Source: Stenotrophomonas aracearum (GTDB lineage: Bacteria; Pseudomonadota; Gammaproteobacteria; Xanthomonadales; Xanthomonadaceae). Taken from it: a stretch of DNA of 64,000 nucleotides. The notes under the pieces were generated by a model. The model did not search any database, was not told the origin of the DNA, and worked only from the letters and a program-made list of their open reading frames with translations. This document shows positions 1 through 7,977 of this stretch, piece by piece. Numbering within the stretch: the stretch's first letter is position 1; each line of letters begins with the position of its first letter. A program made the position numbers and the translations under genes. The stretch is from positions 2,181,001 to 2,245,000 of the forward strand of contig NZ_CP115543.1 in the NCBI RefSeq assembly GCF_031834615.1, in the 5' to 3' direction.

Positions 1-1641
1 GTCGCCCGGCTTGTAGGCCAGCGTGGCCAGGTCGCCCTGGAATTCGGCGTACGGGTTCTCGCCGAACACGACCACGGCGACATCCGGCTTGGTCTTGTAC
101 CTGCCATCAACGGCAAGCTCAGCTTGGCCGCCAGCGGCCTTCACCTGCTGCGCGAGGCCTTCGAAGATGGTGTCCGCATTCGGGAAGTCCTTGCGCGTGG
201 TGCCGGTGCCCTGCCAGTTCAGGGTCCAGCCACCGGCCTGCTTGCCCACATCATTCGCGCCGTCACCGGCCACCAGAATCTTCTGCTTCGGTGCGAGCGG
301 CAGCACGCCGCCCTGGTTCTTGAGCAGCACCAGCGACTCGCGCACGGCCTGGCGTGCGACCTCGCGATGGTCCGGCGCGCCGATCAGCGCGAACTGGCCG
401 CCGACCGAGCGCGCGGACGGCTTGCCGGCCTCGAACAGGCCCAGCCGCATCTTCACCCGCAGGATCCGGCGCACCGCGTCGTCCAGCCGTTCCTGGCTGA
501 TGGTGCCGGCCTTCACCGCGGCCAGCGTTGTTTCGTACATGCCCTTCCAGCTGTCCGAGGCCATCGGCATGTCCAGCCCGGCGTTGATGGTGGCCGGGCA
601 GTCGGTGGCGGTGCAGCCCTTGACCTGGCCATGGCCGTTCCAGTCGCCGACCACGAAACCGCCAAAGTTCATGCGACCTTTCAGCGCGTCGGTGAGGTAC
701 GGCTTGTTGCCGTGCATCTTTTCGCCGTTGACGCTGTTGAAGGATGCCATCACGGTCTGCGCGCCGGCCGCGATCGCCGGCGGATAGCCGGCCGCGTGGA
801 TGCGGACCAGATCGGCTTCGCTGACCTTGGTGTCGCCCTGGTCCTTGCCGTCGGTCGTGCCGCCGTCGCCCAGGAAGTGCTTCACCGACGCGATCACATG
901 GCGGCCGTCGAGGAACTCCGGCGAGCCCACCTTGCCCTGCAACCCCTCCACCACCTTGCCGGCATAGCTGGCCACCACGTCGGGCGATTCGGAGTAGCCC
1001 TCATAGGTGCGCCCCCAGCGGTCGTCCTGCGGCACCGCCACGGTCGGCGCGAACGCCCACTCCATGCCGGTGGCGCGGGTTTCCAGCGCGGTGATCTCGC
1101 CGATCCGGCGCACCAGTTCCGGGTTGCGCGCCGCGCCCAGGCCGATGTTGTGCGGGAACAACGTGGCGCCGACGATGTTGCTCTGCCCGTGCACCGCGTC
1201 GATGCCGAAGAGGACCGGAATCGCCTTGCCACCCTGCGAGGTATCCATCGAGGCGGCGTAGAACGCATCGGCCAGGGCCAGCCACTCGGCCGGCGAGGCG
1301 TCGTAGCGACCACCGGGGTCCGAGTTGCCGCCGGCGAGGATCGAGCCCAGCCGGTACTTGCGAACGTCGTCCGGGGTGATGCTGGCGATATCGCCCTGGA
1401 TCAGCTGACCCACCTTCTCTTCCACCGTCATGGTTGCGATCAGGTCGTTGATGCGCTTTTCCAGGGAGGGGTCTTCGGCCAGCGGCCAGGCCACCGACGG
1501 CCACGGGTTGGCTTCGCCGCTGGCGGTGGCGGCGGCCGGGGCCTTTTCGGCAGCCGTGTCGTCGCCCTTGCAGGCAACCAGCGCGAGGACCACCGCGACC
1601 ATCAGGGCACTGCTGCGGCGGGAATGAAGAAGGTGGGTCAT
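1..1641 (-). CDS. GH3 beta-glucosidase/exo-glucanase-type lipoprotein (C-terminus missing)
   Basis: Glycoside hydrolase family 3 enzyme that removes terminal sugar units from beta-linked oligosaccharides, probably anchored in the periplasm. The reverse-strand reading is open from ATG 1641 to the window edge (547 codons, no stop). A lipoprotein signal ends in LVAC (Cys24). The GH3 N-terminal barrel shows the KHF motif (VIASVKHFLGDGG) and the nucleophile motif FVVGDW with Asp about residue 333. The start of the C-terminal sandwich domain is also present. The start has AAGGA 9 bases upstream and lies 22 bases after xylA, so it is the last visible gene of the xylose operon. GH3 members may act on glucans or xylo-oligosaccharides; the xylose context favours the latter as inference. 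The end of the gene lies outside the window. Confidence 0.92.
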   Translation of the reverse strand, partial: MTHLLHSRRSSALMVAVVLALVACKGDDTAAEKAPAAATASGEANPWPSVAWPLAEDPSLEKRINDLIATMTVEEKVGQLIQGDIASITPDDVRKYRLGSILAGGNSDPGGRYDASPAEWLALADAFYAASMDTSQGGKAIPVLFGIDAVHGQSNIVGATLFPHNIGLGAARNPELVRRIGEITALETRATGMEWAFAPTVAVPQDDRWGRTYEGYSESPDVVASYAGKVVEGLQGKVGSPEFLDGRHVIASVKHFLGDGGTTDGKDQGDTKVSEADLVRIHAAGYPPAIAAGAQTVMASFNSVNGEKMHGNKPYLTDALKGRMNFGGFVVGDWNGHGQVKGCTATDCPATINAGLDMPMASDSWKGMYETTLAAVKAGTISQERLDDAVRRILRVKMRLGLFEAGKPSARSVGGQFALIGAPDHREVARQAVRESLVLLKNQGGVLPLAPKQKILVAGDGANDVGKQAGGWTLNWQGTGTTRKDFPNADTIFEGLAQQVKAAGGQAELAVDGRYKTKPDVAVVVFGENPYAEFQGDLATLAYKPGD

Positions 1642-1663
1642 GGGCTCATCCTTGGGGCTGCGC

Positions 1664-2998
1664 TCAGCGCAGCAGGTACGTGTTGATCAGGTTTTCGTAA
1701 CGTTCCTGCTTGCCGCTGATCTGCGTGGGCTCACCGCCCTTCGCCCCCAGTGCAGCCAGGTCCGCCAGGCTGAGCTTGCCATGTTCGAAGTCCTTTCCGG
1801 CGCCACTGTCGAAGCTGGCGTAGCGTTCGGCGCGCCACTGCTCCCAGGGCGAGTCGTTGAGCAGCCCATGGGCGACCTCCAGCCCGCGCGCGAACGCGTC
1901 CATGCCGCCGATATGGGCGACGAACAGGTCCTCCATGTCGGTGGATTCGCGGCGCACTTTGGCGTCGAAGTTCAGGCCGCCTTCCAGCCCGCCCTGGCGC
2001 AGCACCACCAGCATCGCGCCGACGGTGTCGTACAGGTCGGTCGGGAACTGGTCGGTGTCCCAGCCGTTCTGCGCATTGCCGCGGTTGGCGTCGATGCTGC
2101 CAAGCAGGCCATGGTCCGAGGCGACCTGCAGGTCATGCTCGAAGGTGTGGCCGGACAGCGTGGCGTGGTTGGCTTCGATGTTGAGCTTGAAGTCCTTGTG
2201 CAGGCCATGCTCCTTCAGGAACCCGGCCACGGTGGCGCTGTCGAAGTCGTACTGGTGCTTCATCGGCTCCATCGGCTTGGGCTCGATCAGGAAGTTGCCC
2301 TTCAGGCCGATGCTGCGGCCGTAGTCGCGGGCCATGGTAAGGAAGCGGGCGAAGTGCTCCACCTCGCGCTTCATCTGGGTGTTCACCAGCGAGGCATAGC
2401 CTTCGCGGCCGCCCCAGAACACGTAGTGCTCGCCACCGAGTTCAACGGTGGCTTCCAGTGCGGCCTTGACCTGTACGGCCGCGCGCGCGACCACGGCGAA
2501 GTCCGGGTTGGTCGACGCACCGTTCATGTAGCGCGGGTGCGAGAACAGGTTGGCGGTGCCCCACAGCAGCTTCATGCCGGTGGCGTCCTGGCGTTCCTTG
2601 GCCAGCTTGACCATGTGCTTGAGGTTCTTTTCGTACTGGCCCACATCGTCGGCGTCCGGCGCCAGGTCGATGTCGTGGAAGCACCAGTACGGCACGCCGA
2701 GCTTGGTGAAGAACTCGAACGCGGCGTCCACCTTGGCTTCGGCACTGGCCAGCGGCGAGCTGGATTCCCACGGGAAGCGGCGGGTGCCCGGCCCGAACGG
2801 ATCATGCCCGGCGTTGCAGAAGGTGTGCCAGTAGCAGACCGCGAAGCGCAGGTGCTCCTGCATGGTCTTGCCGCCGATCACCTTGTTGGCGTCGTACACC
2901 TTGAACGCGAGCGGGTTGTCCGAGCCGCGCCCTTCGAAGGGGATGCGGCCGATGCCGGGGAAATACTCGGTGGCGCCGATGAAGGGCTGCGTGCTCAT
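1664..2998 (-). CDS. xylA: Xylose isomerase
   Basis: Converts D-xylose to D-xylulose in the cytoplasm, the first step of the isomerase pathway. The protein is 444 residues, normal for the class II enzymes. The catalytic motif FHDIDL contains His108 and Asp111, matching the His/Asp pair of known XylA proteins, and a metal-site segment [16 protein letters not shown] is present. Start ATG 2998 has AAAGGAAA about 9 bases upstream. It follows xylB by 45 bases and precedes the GH3 gene by 22 bases, so xylB-xylA-GH3 read as one transcript. Control is probably by the LacI-type regulator through the operator just upstream of xylB. Confidence 0.98.
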   Translation of the reverse strand: MSTQPFIGATEYFPGIGRIPFEGRGSDNPLAFKVYDANKVIGGKTMQEHLRFAVCYWHTFCNAGHDPFGPGTRRFPWESSSPLASAEAKVDAAFEFFTKLGVPYWCFHDIDLAPDADDVGQYEKNLKHMVKLAKERQDATGMKLLWGTANLFSHPRYMNGASTNPDFAVVARAAVQVKAALEATVELGGEHYVFWGGREGYASLVNTQMKREVEHFARFLTMARDYGRSIGLKGNFLIEPKPMEPMKHQYDFDSATVAGFLKEHGLHKDFKLNIEANHATLSGHTFEHDLQVASDHGLLGSIDANRGNAQNGWDTDQFPTDLYDTVGAMLVVLRQGGLEGGLNFDAKVRRESTDMEDLFVAHIGGMDAFARGLEVAHGLLNDSPWEQWRAERYASFDSGAGKDFEHGKLSLADLAALGAKGGEPTQISGKQERYENLINTYLLR

Positions 2999-3043
2999 GG
3001 TGCGGTTTCCTTTCGTTGTGCGAGGTGTCGCGTGAAGTGGGGT

Positions 3044-4537
3044 TCAGCCGCGCTGCAGCGGCGTGAGGGCGTCGAGGTAACGCAGGAAGCGGGCGTAGGC
3101 GGTGGCATAGGCGTGGCCACGCGCCGGGTCCGGACGGGCCGAGAGCTGCGGGTCGAGCGCAACGTGCCGCTCGGTGATGTCGGCGATGGAAGCACCCTCG
3201 CCGCGCGCATGCCCCAACGCCCACAGCGCCTGCAGGGCAGCGCCGAATGCCGCGCCTTCGGATTGGGTCGGCACGTCCACTGGCAGGCCGAACACATCGG
3301 CCACCAGCTGCCGCCACTGCGCGCTGTTGCTGCCGCCGCCGGTGAGCACGATGCGGTCGAACTGCATGCCACCGCGCACGAAGGCGTCGTAGCCGTACTT
3401 CAGGCTGTAGGTGGCGCCTTCCATCGCGGCGCGGTAGAAGTGCGCCGGGGTCATGTTGGTGGTGTCCAGGCCGGCCAGCACCCCCTTGCCCAGCGGCAGG
3501 TCCGGGGTGCGCTCACCGTTGAGGAACGGCAGCATCACCAGGCCGTCGGCGCCGGGGGGCGTATTGCGCAGGTGGCCGTCGGCGTGGCGGGTGTTGAAGT
3601 CGAAGGCGTCGGCCACCTGTTCGGTGACCACGGTGCAGTTCATGGTGCAGATCAACGGCAGCCAGCCGCCGGTGGACGAACAAAACGCGGCCCAGGCGCC
3701 TTCGGGGTCGACAACCGGTGTATCGGAATAAGCGAACAGCGTGCCCGACGTGCCGAGGCTCATCGCCAGGCGACCCGGGGTGACGCAGCCGGTGCCGATG
3801 GCCGCCATCATGTTGTCGCCGCCGCCCACGGCAACTTTCACCGTAGCCGGAAGCCCCAGCGTCTTAGCTGCGGCGGGTGCGATGTCGTACAGCGCTTCGG
3901 GCGCGGCGATGGGCGGCAGGCACGCCGCAAGGTCACGGTCCGGGTCGGTGGCGCGCAGCAGGTCGGGCGACCAGGTGCGGGTGCGCACGTCCAGCCAGCC
4001 GGTACCCGACGCGTCGCCGTACTCGCAGAAGCGCTCGCCGGTCAGCACGAAGTTGAGGTAGTCGTGCGGCAGCAGGATGGTGGCCAGGTTCGCGTAGGCC
4101 TCGGGCCGGTGCGTCTTCGTCCACGGTAGTTTGGAAGCGGTGTAGCCGCTCAGGATCGGGTTGCCGGCCGCTGCAATGGTCTGCGCGGTGCCGCCGACCG
4201 CATCCATGATCTGCGTGCATTCGGCCGAGGTGCTGGTGTCGCACCAGAGCTTGGCCGGTGCCAGTACCTGCCCTGCCGCGTCGAGCGGTACGAACCCGTG
4301 CTGCTGGCCCGAGACCGCCAGCGCCACGATGCGCGAACGCACCGCCGGTGCAATCGCCGCGAAGCAGCTGTTGAGCGCGGCCACCCAGTCGGCCGGGGCC
4401 TGCTCGCGGCTGCCATCGGCGCCGCTGGCCAGCTCCAGCGAAGCACTGGTGCTGGCCACGACCTTGCGCGCGGCAGGGTCGTACACCAGCACTTTCAAGC
4501 TCTGTGTGCCTGCATCGATTCCGGCAACCAGTTCCAT
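3044..4537 (-). CDS. xylB: Xylulokinase
   Basis: Phosphorylates D-xylulose to xylulose 5-phosphate, which enters the pentose phosphate pathway. FGGY-family kinase of 497 residues. N-terminal ATP/sugar-kinase motif GIDAGTQSLKVLVYD, substrate-side motif SGQQHGFV, central GGGDNMMAAIGTG, and the C-terminal FGGY signature region (ALTGGGSNSAQWRQLVADVFGLPV-like, around residues 395-420). ATG 4537 is the first in-frame start, and the LacI-type operator ends only about 25 bases upstream. Downstream is xylA. Family assignment is secure. Substrate is assigned from the adjacent xylose isomerase and the family motifs. Confidence 0.96.
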   Translation of the reverse strand: MELVAGIDAGTQSLKVLVYDPAARKVVASTSASLELASGADGSREQAPADWVAALNSCFAAIAPAVRSRIVALAVSGQQHGFVPLDAAGQVLAPAKLWCDTSTSAECTQIMDAVGGTAQTIAAAGNPILSGYTASKLPWTKTHRPEAYANLATILLPHDYLNFVLTGERFCEYGDASGTGWLDVRTRTWSPDLLRATDPDRDLAACLPPIAAPEALYDIAPAAAKTLGLPATVKVAVGGGDNMMAAIGTGCVTPGRLAMSLGTSGTLFAYSDTPVVDPEGAWAAFCSSTGGWLPLICTMNCTVVTEQVADAFDFNTRHADGHLRNTPPGADGLVMLPFLNGERTPDLPLGKGVLAGLDTTNMTPAHFYRAAMEGATYSLKYGYDAFVRGGMQFDRIVLTGGGSNSAQWRQLVADVFGLPVDVPTQSEGAAFGAALQALWALGHARGEGASIADITERHVALDPQLSARPDPARGHAYATAYARFLRYLDALTPLQRG

Positions 4538-4561
4538 CCCTTACACCCCGTATGCTTCAAA

Positions 4562-4575
4562 AGGTAGCGCTACCA
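4562..4575. promoter_or_regulatory. LacI-type (XylR-like) operator upstream of xylB
   Basis: AGGTAGCGCTACCA, a near-perfect palindrome with the central CG step typical of LacI-family operators. It matches the site at 11300-11313 at 13 of 14 positions and resembles the xyl-box described for Xanthomonas xylan loci. It sits between the halogenase-like stop (4602) and xylB ATG (4537), about 25 bases before the start, where a bound repressor would block transcription of xylB-xylA-GH3. Binding by the regulator at 11359 is inferred. Confidence 0.82.
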
Positions 4576-4601
4576 AATCCGGGCAACAACGCGCAGCTTC
4601 G

Positions 4602-6134
4602 CTACGCGGTCGCCATCCTCCGCGGCCAGACGTCCTCGGACGCCTTGCAGTAGCGCGCGATGAACTCGGCCTGCGACGGCATCGTCGCCACCGCCTGCTG
4701 GATCGGCTGGCGGATGCGCTGCAGCAGGGTGCGCAGGTCGTCGTCGCTGATCGCGCTGGCCAACGGGTGGGCGGGCCCGGGCTGGATGCCCTGTCCCATC
4801 AGCACGCTGGTCCAGGAGTCCACGCGGAACAACTCACCCGGGTCCTGCCAGGCGTGCGCGCGCTCCCGCCACGCGCGCAGGCGCACCGCCAGCGACTCGG
4901 GCAGCTCCATCTCGCGGGCGGCCTTCCACATCGGTTCGTCGCGCTGGGTGGCGTGGTAGTGCAGGATGATGAAGTCGCGCACGTGCTCCATCTCCTTCTG
5001 CCCGACGTCGTTGTACAGCGCCTGCAGGGTCGGCGTGATGCCATCGATCGGGAACAGCTGGATCAGGCGCACCACCGAGCTGATGGTGAGGTGGATGCTG
5101 GTCGATTCCAGCGGCTCGATGAAGCCACTGGCCAGGCCCAGCGCCACCACGTTCTTGTTCCAGGCCTTGAGCCGACGCCCGCTGCGGAACGGGACCAGCC
5201 ACGGGTCGCGCAGCGGTTCGCCTTCGATGTCGCGCAGCAGCTTGGCCTGCGCTTCGTCGTCGGACATGTGGCGGCTGGAGAACACCAGGCCACAGCCCAC
5301 GCGGTGCTGTAGCGCGATATGCCAGCGCCAGCCGGCCTCGTGCGCGATGGCGCGGGTATACGGCACCGGCGGCTTCACCGATTCGGTCTGCACGGCTACT
5401 GCGCGGTCGCTGGGCAGCCACTGGTTCCAGTCTTCGTAGCCGGTATGCAGGGTCTGCTCGGTGAGCAGGCCACGGAACCCGGTGCAGTCGATGAACAGAT
5501 CGCCCTCCAGCACCTGGCCGTCTTCCAGTACCAGCGCCTGCACCGAGCCGTCATGCGCGTGCTGGCGCACTTCGCGGATCTTCCCTTCCACCCGGCGCAG
5601 GCCATTCGCTTCGGCCTTGCGGCGCAGGAACTTCGCGTACAGCCCGGCGTCGAAGTGGTAGGCGTAATTGACCTGGGGCTGGGTCTGCAGCGAGAACTGG
5701 TCCCCGCGCGAGGCCACGCTTTCCAGGCAGAAGTCGCCCAGGTCCGAGGACATGCCGCGGCGCTGGCTGTCCAGCCAGAAGTGGTGGAACGGCGTGGCCC
5801 AGGTGTTCTGCCCGATGGTGCCGAACGGATGGATGAAGCGGTCGCCGGGGCGACGCCAGTTTTCGAACGAGATCGAGAGCTTGAACGTGCCGGCCACTTC
5901 GCGCAGGAATTCCTGCTCGTCGATCTGCAGGAAACGGTGGAAGGTGCGGATCGGTGGCACGGTCGATTCGCCCACGCCGACGGTGCCGATCTGCTCGGAC
6001 TCCACCAGGGTGATTTCGAGCTGGTCACGGAACTGGTGGGCGAGCGCGCAGCCGGCGAGCCAGCCGGCGGTGCCGCCGCCGGCGATGACGACCTTGCGGA
6101 TCCGGCCCGGCGTGGTGGTGTTGGCAGCGTTCAA
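4602..6134 (-). CDS. Tryptophan 7-halogenase family flavoprotein of a TBDR cassette
   Basis: Member of the flavin-dependent tryptophan halogenase superfamily, 510 residues. The FAD-binding loop GGGTAGW is at residues 19-25. The halogenase signature WxWxIP appears near residues 268-274 as GWRWHIA, so the final Pro is replaced by Ala. These homologues recur beside carbohydrate TonB-dependent receptors in Xanthomonadaceae and Caulobacter-type bacteria, and real halogenation has not been shown for them as a class. The only sensible start is TTG 6134, with AGGGGAT about 7 bases upstream. It lies 12 bases after the cupin gene and is the last gene before the internal operator. The role in sugar uptake is unknown. 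Confidence 0.88.
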   Translation of the reverse strand: MNAANTTTPGRIRKVVIAGGGTAGWLAGCALAHQFRDQLEITLVESEQIGTVGVGESTVPPIRTFHRFLQIDEQEFLREVAGTFKLSISFENWRRPGDRFIHPFGTIGQNTWATPFHHFWLDSQRRGMSSDLGDFCLESVASRGDQFSLQTQPQVNYAYHFDAGLYAKFLRRKAEANGLRRVEGKIREVRQHAHDGSVQALVLEDGQVLEGDLFIDCTGFRGLLTEQTLHTGYEDWNQWLPSDRAVAVQTESVKPPVPYTRAIAHEAGWRWHIALQHRVGCGLVFSSRHMSDDEAQAKLLRDIEGEPLRDPWLVPFRSGRRLKAWNKNVVALGLASGFIEPLESTSIHLTISSVVRLIQLFPIDGITPTLQALYNDVGQKEMEHVRDFIILHYHATQRDEPMWKAAREMELPESLAVRLRAWRERAHAWQDPGELFRVDSWTSVLMGQGIQPGPAHPLASAISDDDLRTLLQRIRQPIQQAVATMPSQAEFIARYCKASEDVWPRRMATA

Positions 6135-6146
6135 AGCGATCCCCTG

Positions 6147-7166
6147 TCAGCGGTTGAGTCGAGCGAGCAGCTGGGCGCGCGTGCGGCGCGACTGCAGTTC
6201 GTCGAACGGTGCCAGTTCGCCGCGGGCGGCCTCGGGCAGGTGCTGCCCGGCGCGCTCTGCGGGTCCAAATACGTAGTACTCAAAGATCTTCGCCCACGCC
6301 TGCTTCTCGCGCGGCGGCAGGTCGCGCAGCGCCCACAGGGCGTGCTGCAGGGCCGGCAGCGGCGAGGACAGGAAGCCAGGCACGCTGCGCCACCAGTAGT
6401 TCACCAATACGTTGAATGGTGCCAGGCTGCGCACGTGGTGCCACCACATGCTGGGAATGAAAATCGCATCGCCGGGTTCCAGTTCGGCGGTGACCGCGCT
6501 GGCCAGTGCGTCACGGAAACGAGGATGGCGTTTGAAATCCGGAGTGTCGAAATCCACCACGCTGACCACCTGGCCGCCCGGCGTAGGCTCAAGCGGGCCC
6601 GGATAGAGGTTGTCGATCTGCTCCGGCGGGAACAGGGTGAAGCGGCGACGTCCCACCGCACAGCAGGCCAGGTTGTCCGGCGTGTCGAAATGGCAGGACG
6701 CGGTGACCCGGTTACCGATCCAGATGCTGGCCGAGGCGTCGATGCCCTGCCCGGCCAGGCCGGCGTCGTTGTGCTCGGAGAAGCCCGGTAATGCCCGATC
6801 GATCAGCAGCGAAGAGATGTAGTACATGGGCGGCTGGGGATCGTCAACGTGACGCGCAATCTCCTCCAGCACCTTGCCCAGCACGCCACGGCGGACCTCG
6901 AAGTTCAACGCGGTGAAGTCGGCGTTGTAGAACGGACGGCCCTGGATGGCGGGTTCGCCATGGGAATACGGCACCGGCACGCCGGCGTCGAACCCACGCA
7001 GGTAGTCCATGGCGTCGTTGGTCGAGCGCAGCCCGGCCTGGACAAGGCCCCAGTCACGCACGACGCCGCGCAGCACCACGGGTTCGCCGGCGGCGACCAG
7101 CGCCTCCAGCGGCAGCGCGGCAGGCGCCAGCCCTTCCAGTGTCCGCATCGCCGCCCCGTCGGCCAT
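6147..7166 (-). CDS. Cupin-like (JmjC/cupin_8) domain protein
   Basis: 339-residue protein of the cupin_8/JmjC-like fold, usually Fe(II)/2-oxoglutarate oxygenases. The metal motif HxD is visible in SCHFDTPDN, followed by the core RRRFTLFPPEQ, and a distal histidine candidate lies in IPSMWWHHV. ATG 7166 is 3 bases past the SapC stop, with an AGGA Shine-Dalgarno inside the end of that gene, so translation is probably coupled. The set SapC, cupin and halogenase-like is a recurrent cassette downstream of TonB-dependent receptors. Substrate unknown; a hydroxylase acting on a partner protein or a ligand are both possible. Confidence 0.85.
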   Translation of the reverse strand: MADGAAMRTLEGLAPAALPLEALVAAGEPVVLRGVVRDWGLVQAGLRSTNDAMDYLRGFDAGVPVPYSHGEPAIQGRPFYNADFTALNFEVRRGVLGKVLEEIARHVDDPQPPMYYISSLLIDRALPGFSEHNDAGLAGQGIDASASIWIGNRVTASCHFDTPDNLACCAVGRRRFTLFPPEQIDNLYPGPLEPTPGGQVVSVVDFDTPDFKRHPRFRDALASAVTAELEPGDAIFIPSMWWHHVRSLAPFNVLVNYWWRSVPGFLSSPLPALQHALWALRDLPPREKQAWAKIFEYYVFGPAERAGQHLPEAARGELAPFDELQSRRTRAQLLARLNR

Positions 7167-7169
7167 CGC

Positions 7170-7910
7170 TCAGTTCCTGCCCTGCAGGCGCAGGCGGCGC
7201 TGTTTCTCGGCGATGAGCCGTCGCATGTTATGCAGCGAGGCAAGCATCAGATACGCACCTTCCAGGTAACCGGCGCGGTTGAGCTCGGCCAACGCGTCAC
7301 CGTCCAGCGCGGCCAGGCGATCGCGGTCGACCGCGTGCAGGCCGTTGACGCCGACCCGATGCTCGGCGTCGATCTGCACGTCGAGCGTGACCGGCTGGAT
7401 CAGCCCCTTGGCGTCCAGCATCGCAAACATCTCCGCGCCGAAGGCATGGCCATCGTTGATGCCGCGCAGCACGGTGGCGATGTGGTCGAGATACGGGGTA
7501 TTGCCACCCTGCGGCAGGAACACCGGTTCGCCGGCGCTGTTGTTCACGCGCGGGTGATCCAGGTCCACGTGCAGCACCGCTTCGCGGGTGAGTTCGCCGT
7601 CTATGCGGTTTTCCTGGAACCCGATCAGGAACGGGCCCTTGGCCGCGGCCCCTGGCAGGTACGACGCGTTCCAGCGGCCCTCGTCCAGGTACAGGTTCTC
7701 GTGTTGTTCAAAGCCCAGCAGGACCACCGACTGCCATGCACCGGAGGCGGTGTCCCTGCGCAGGAAAATGGGGTATTCGCGCTGCAGCTCGGCGAACTCG
7801 CTCGGGTACGCCGGCACCATGCCGACCGCGTCGCCGAATTCAGGCCCGAAGCCGGTCGCCACGCGCAGGTCGCGGTGGGCGATGTTGTTGAGCATTTCGT
7901 AACGCGGCAT
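7170..7910 (-). CDS. SapC-family protein
   Basis: 246-residue SapC-like protein (family named after a Campylobacter S-layer secretion gene). The typical N-terminus is MPRYEMLNNIAHRDLRV, followed by FPLIF-like and QENRIDGELTREAVLHVDLDHP segments. I chose ATG 7910 because the family begins at this motif. The 30-residue upstream extension runs through a strong hairpin and looks non-coding. There is no signal peptide. It lies between the TBDR and the cupin gene. Function in the TBDR cassette is not established. Confidence 0.85.
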   Translation of the reverse strand: MPRYEMLNNIAHRDLRVATGFGPEFGDAVGMVPAYPSEFAELQREYPIFLRRDTASGAWQSVVLLGFEQHENLYLDEGRWNASYLPGAAAKGPFLIGFQENRIDGELTREAVLHVDLDHPRVNNSAGEPVFLPQGGNTPYLDHIATVLRGINDGHAFGAEMFAMLDAKGLIQPVTLDVQIDAEHRVGVNGLHAVDRDRLAALDGDALAELNRAGYLEGAYLMLASLHNMRRLIAEKQRRLRLQGRN

Positions 7911-7938
7911 GTGTAGTCCAATCCCAGCAGGAGCCTGC

Positions 7939-7970
7939 ACGGGTGCCGCTGCCCAAGCAACGGCACCCGT
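7939..7970 (-). promoter_or_regulatory. Intercistronic hairpin between TBDR and SapC genes
   Basis: Ten-base perfect inverted repeat (ACGGGTGCCG / CGGCACCCGT) with a 12-base loop, 8 bases after the TBDR stop. On the minus strand no T-run follows, so it does not look like a full terminator. It could protect the TBDR message or act as a partial stop, giving more receptor than cassette enzymes. This is inferred from the sequence only. Confidence 0.6.
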
Positions 7971-7977
7971 GACCTGT

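Noticed and set aside
124..4129. Long plus-strand open frames over the GH3, xylA and xylB genes
   Set aside because: They lie opposite to well-conserved enzymes whose motifs are clear on the minus strand, and they show Arg/Ala/His-rich nonsense protein.
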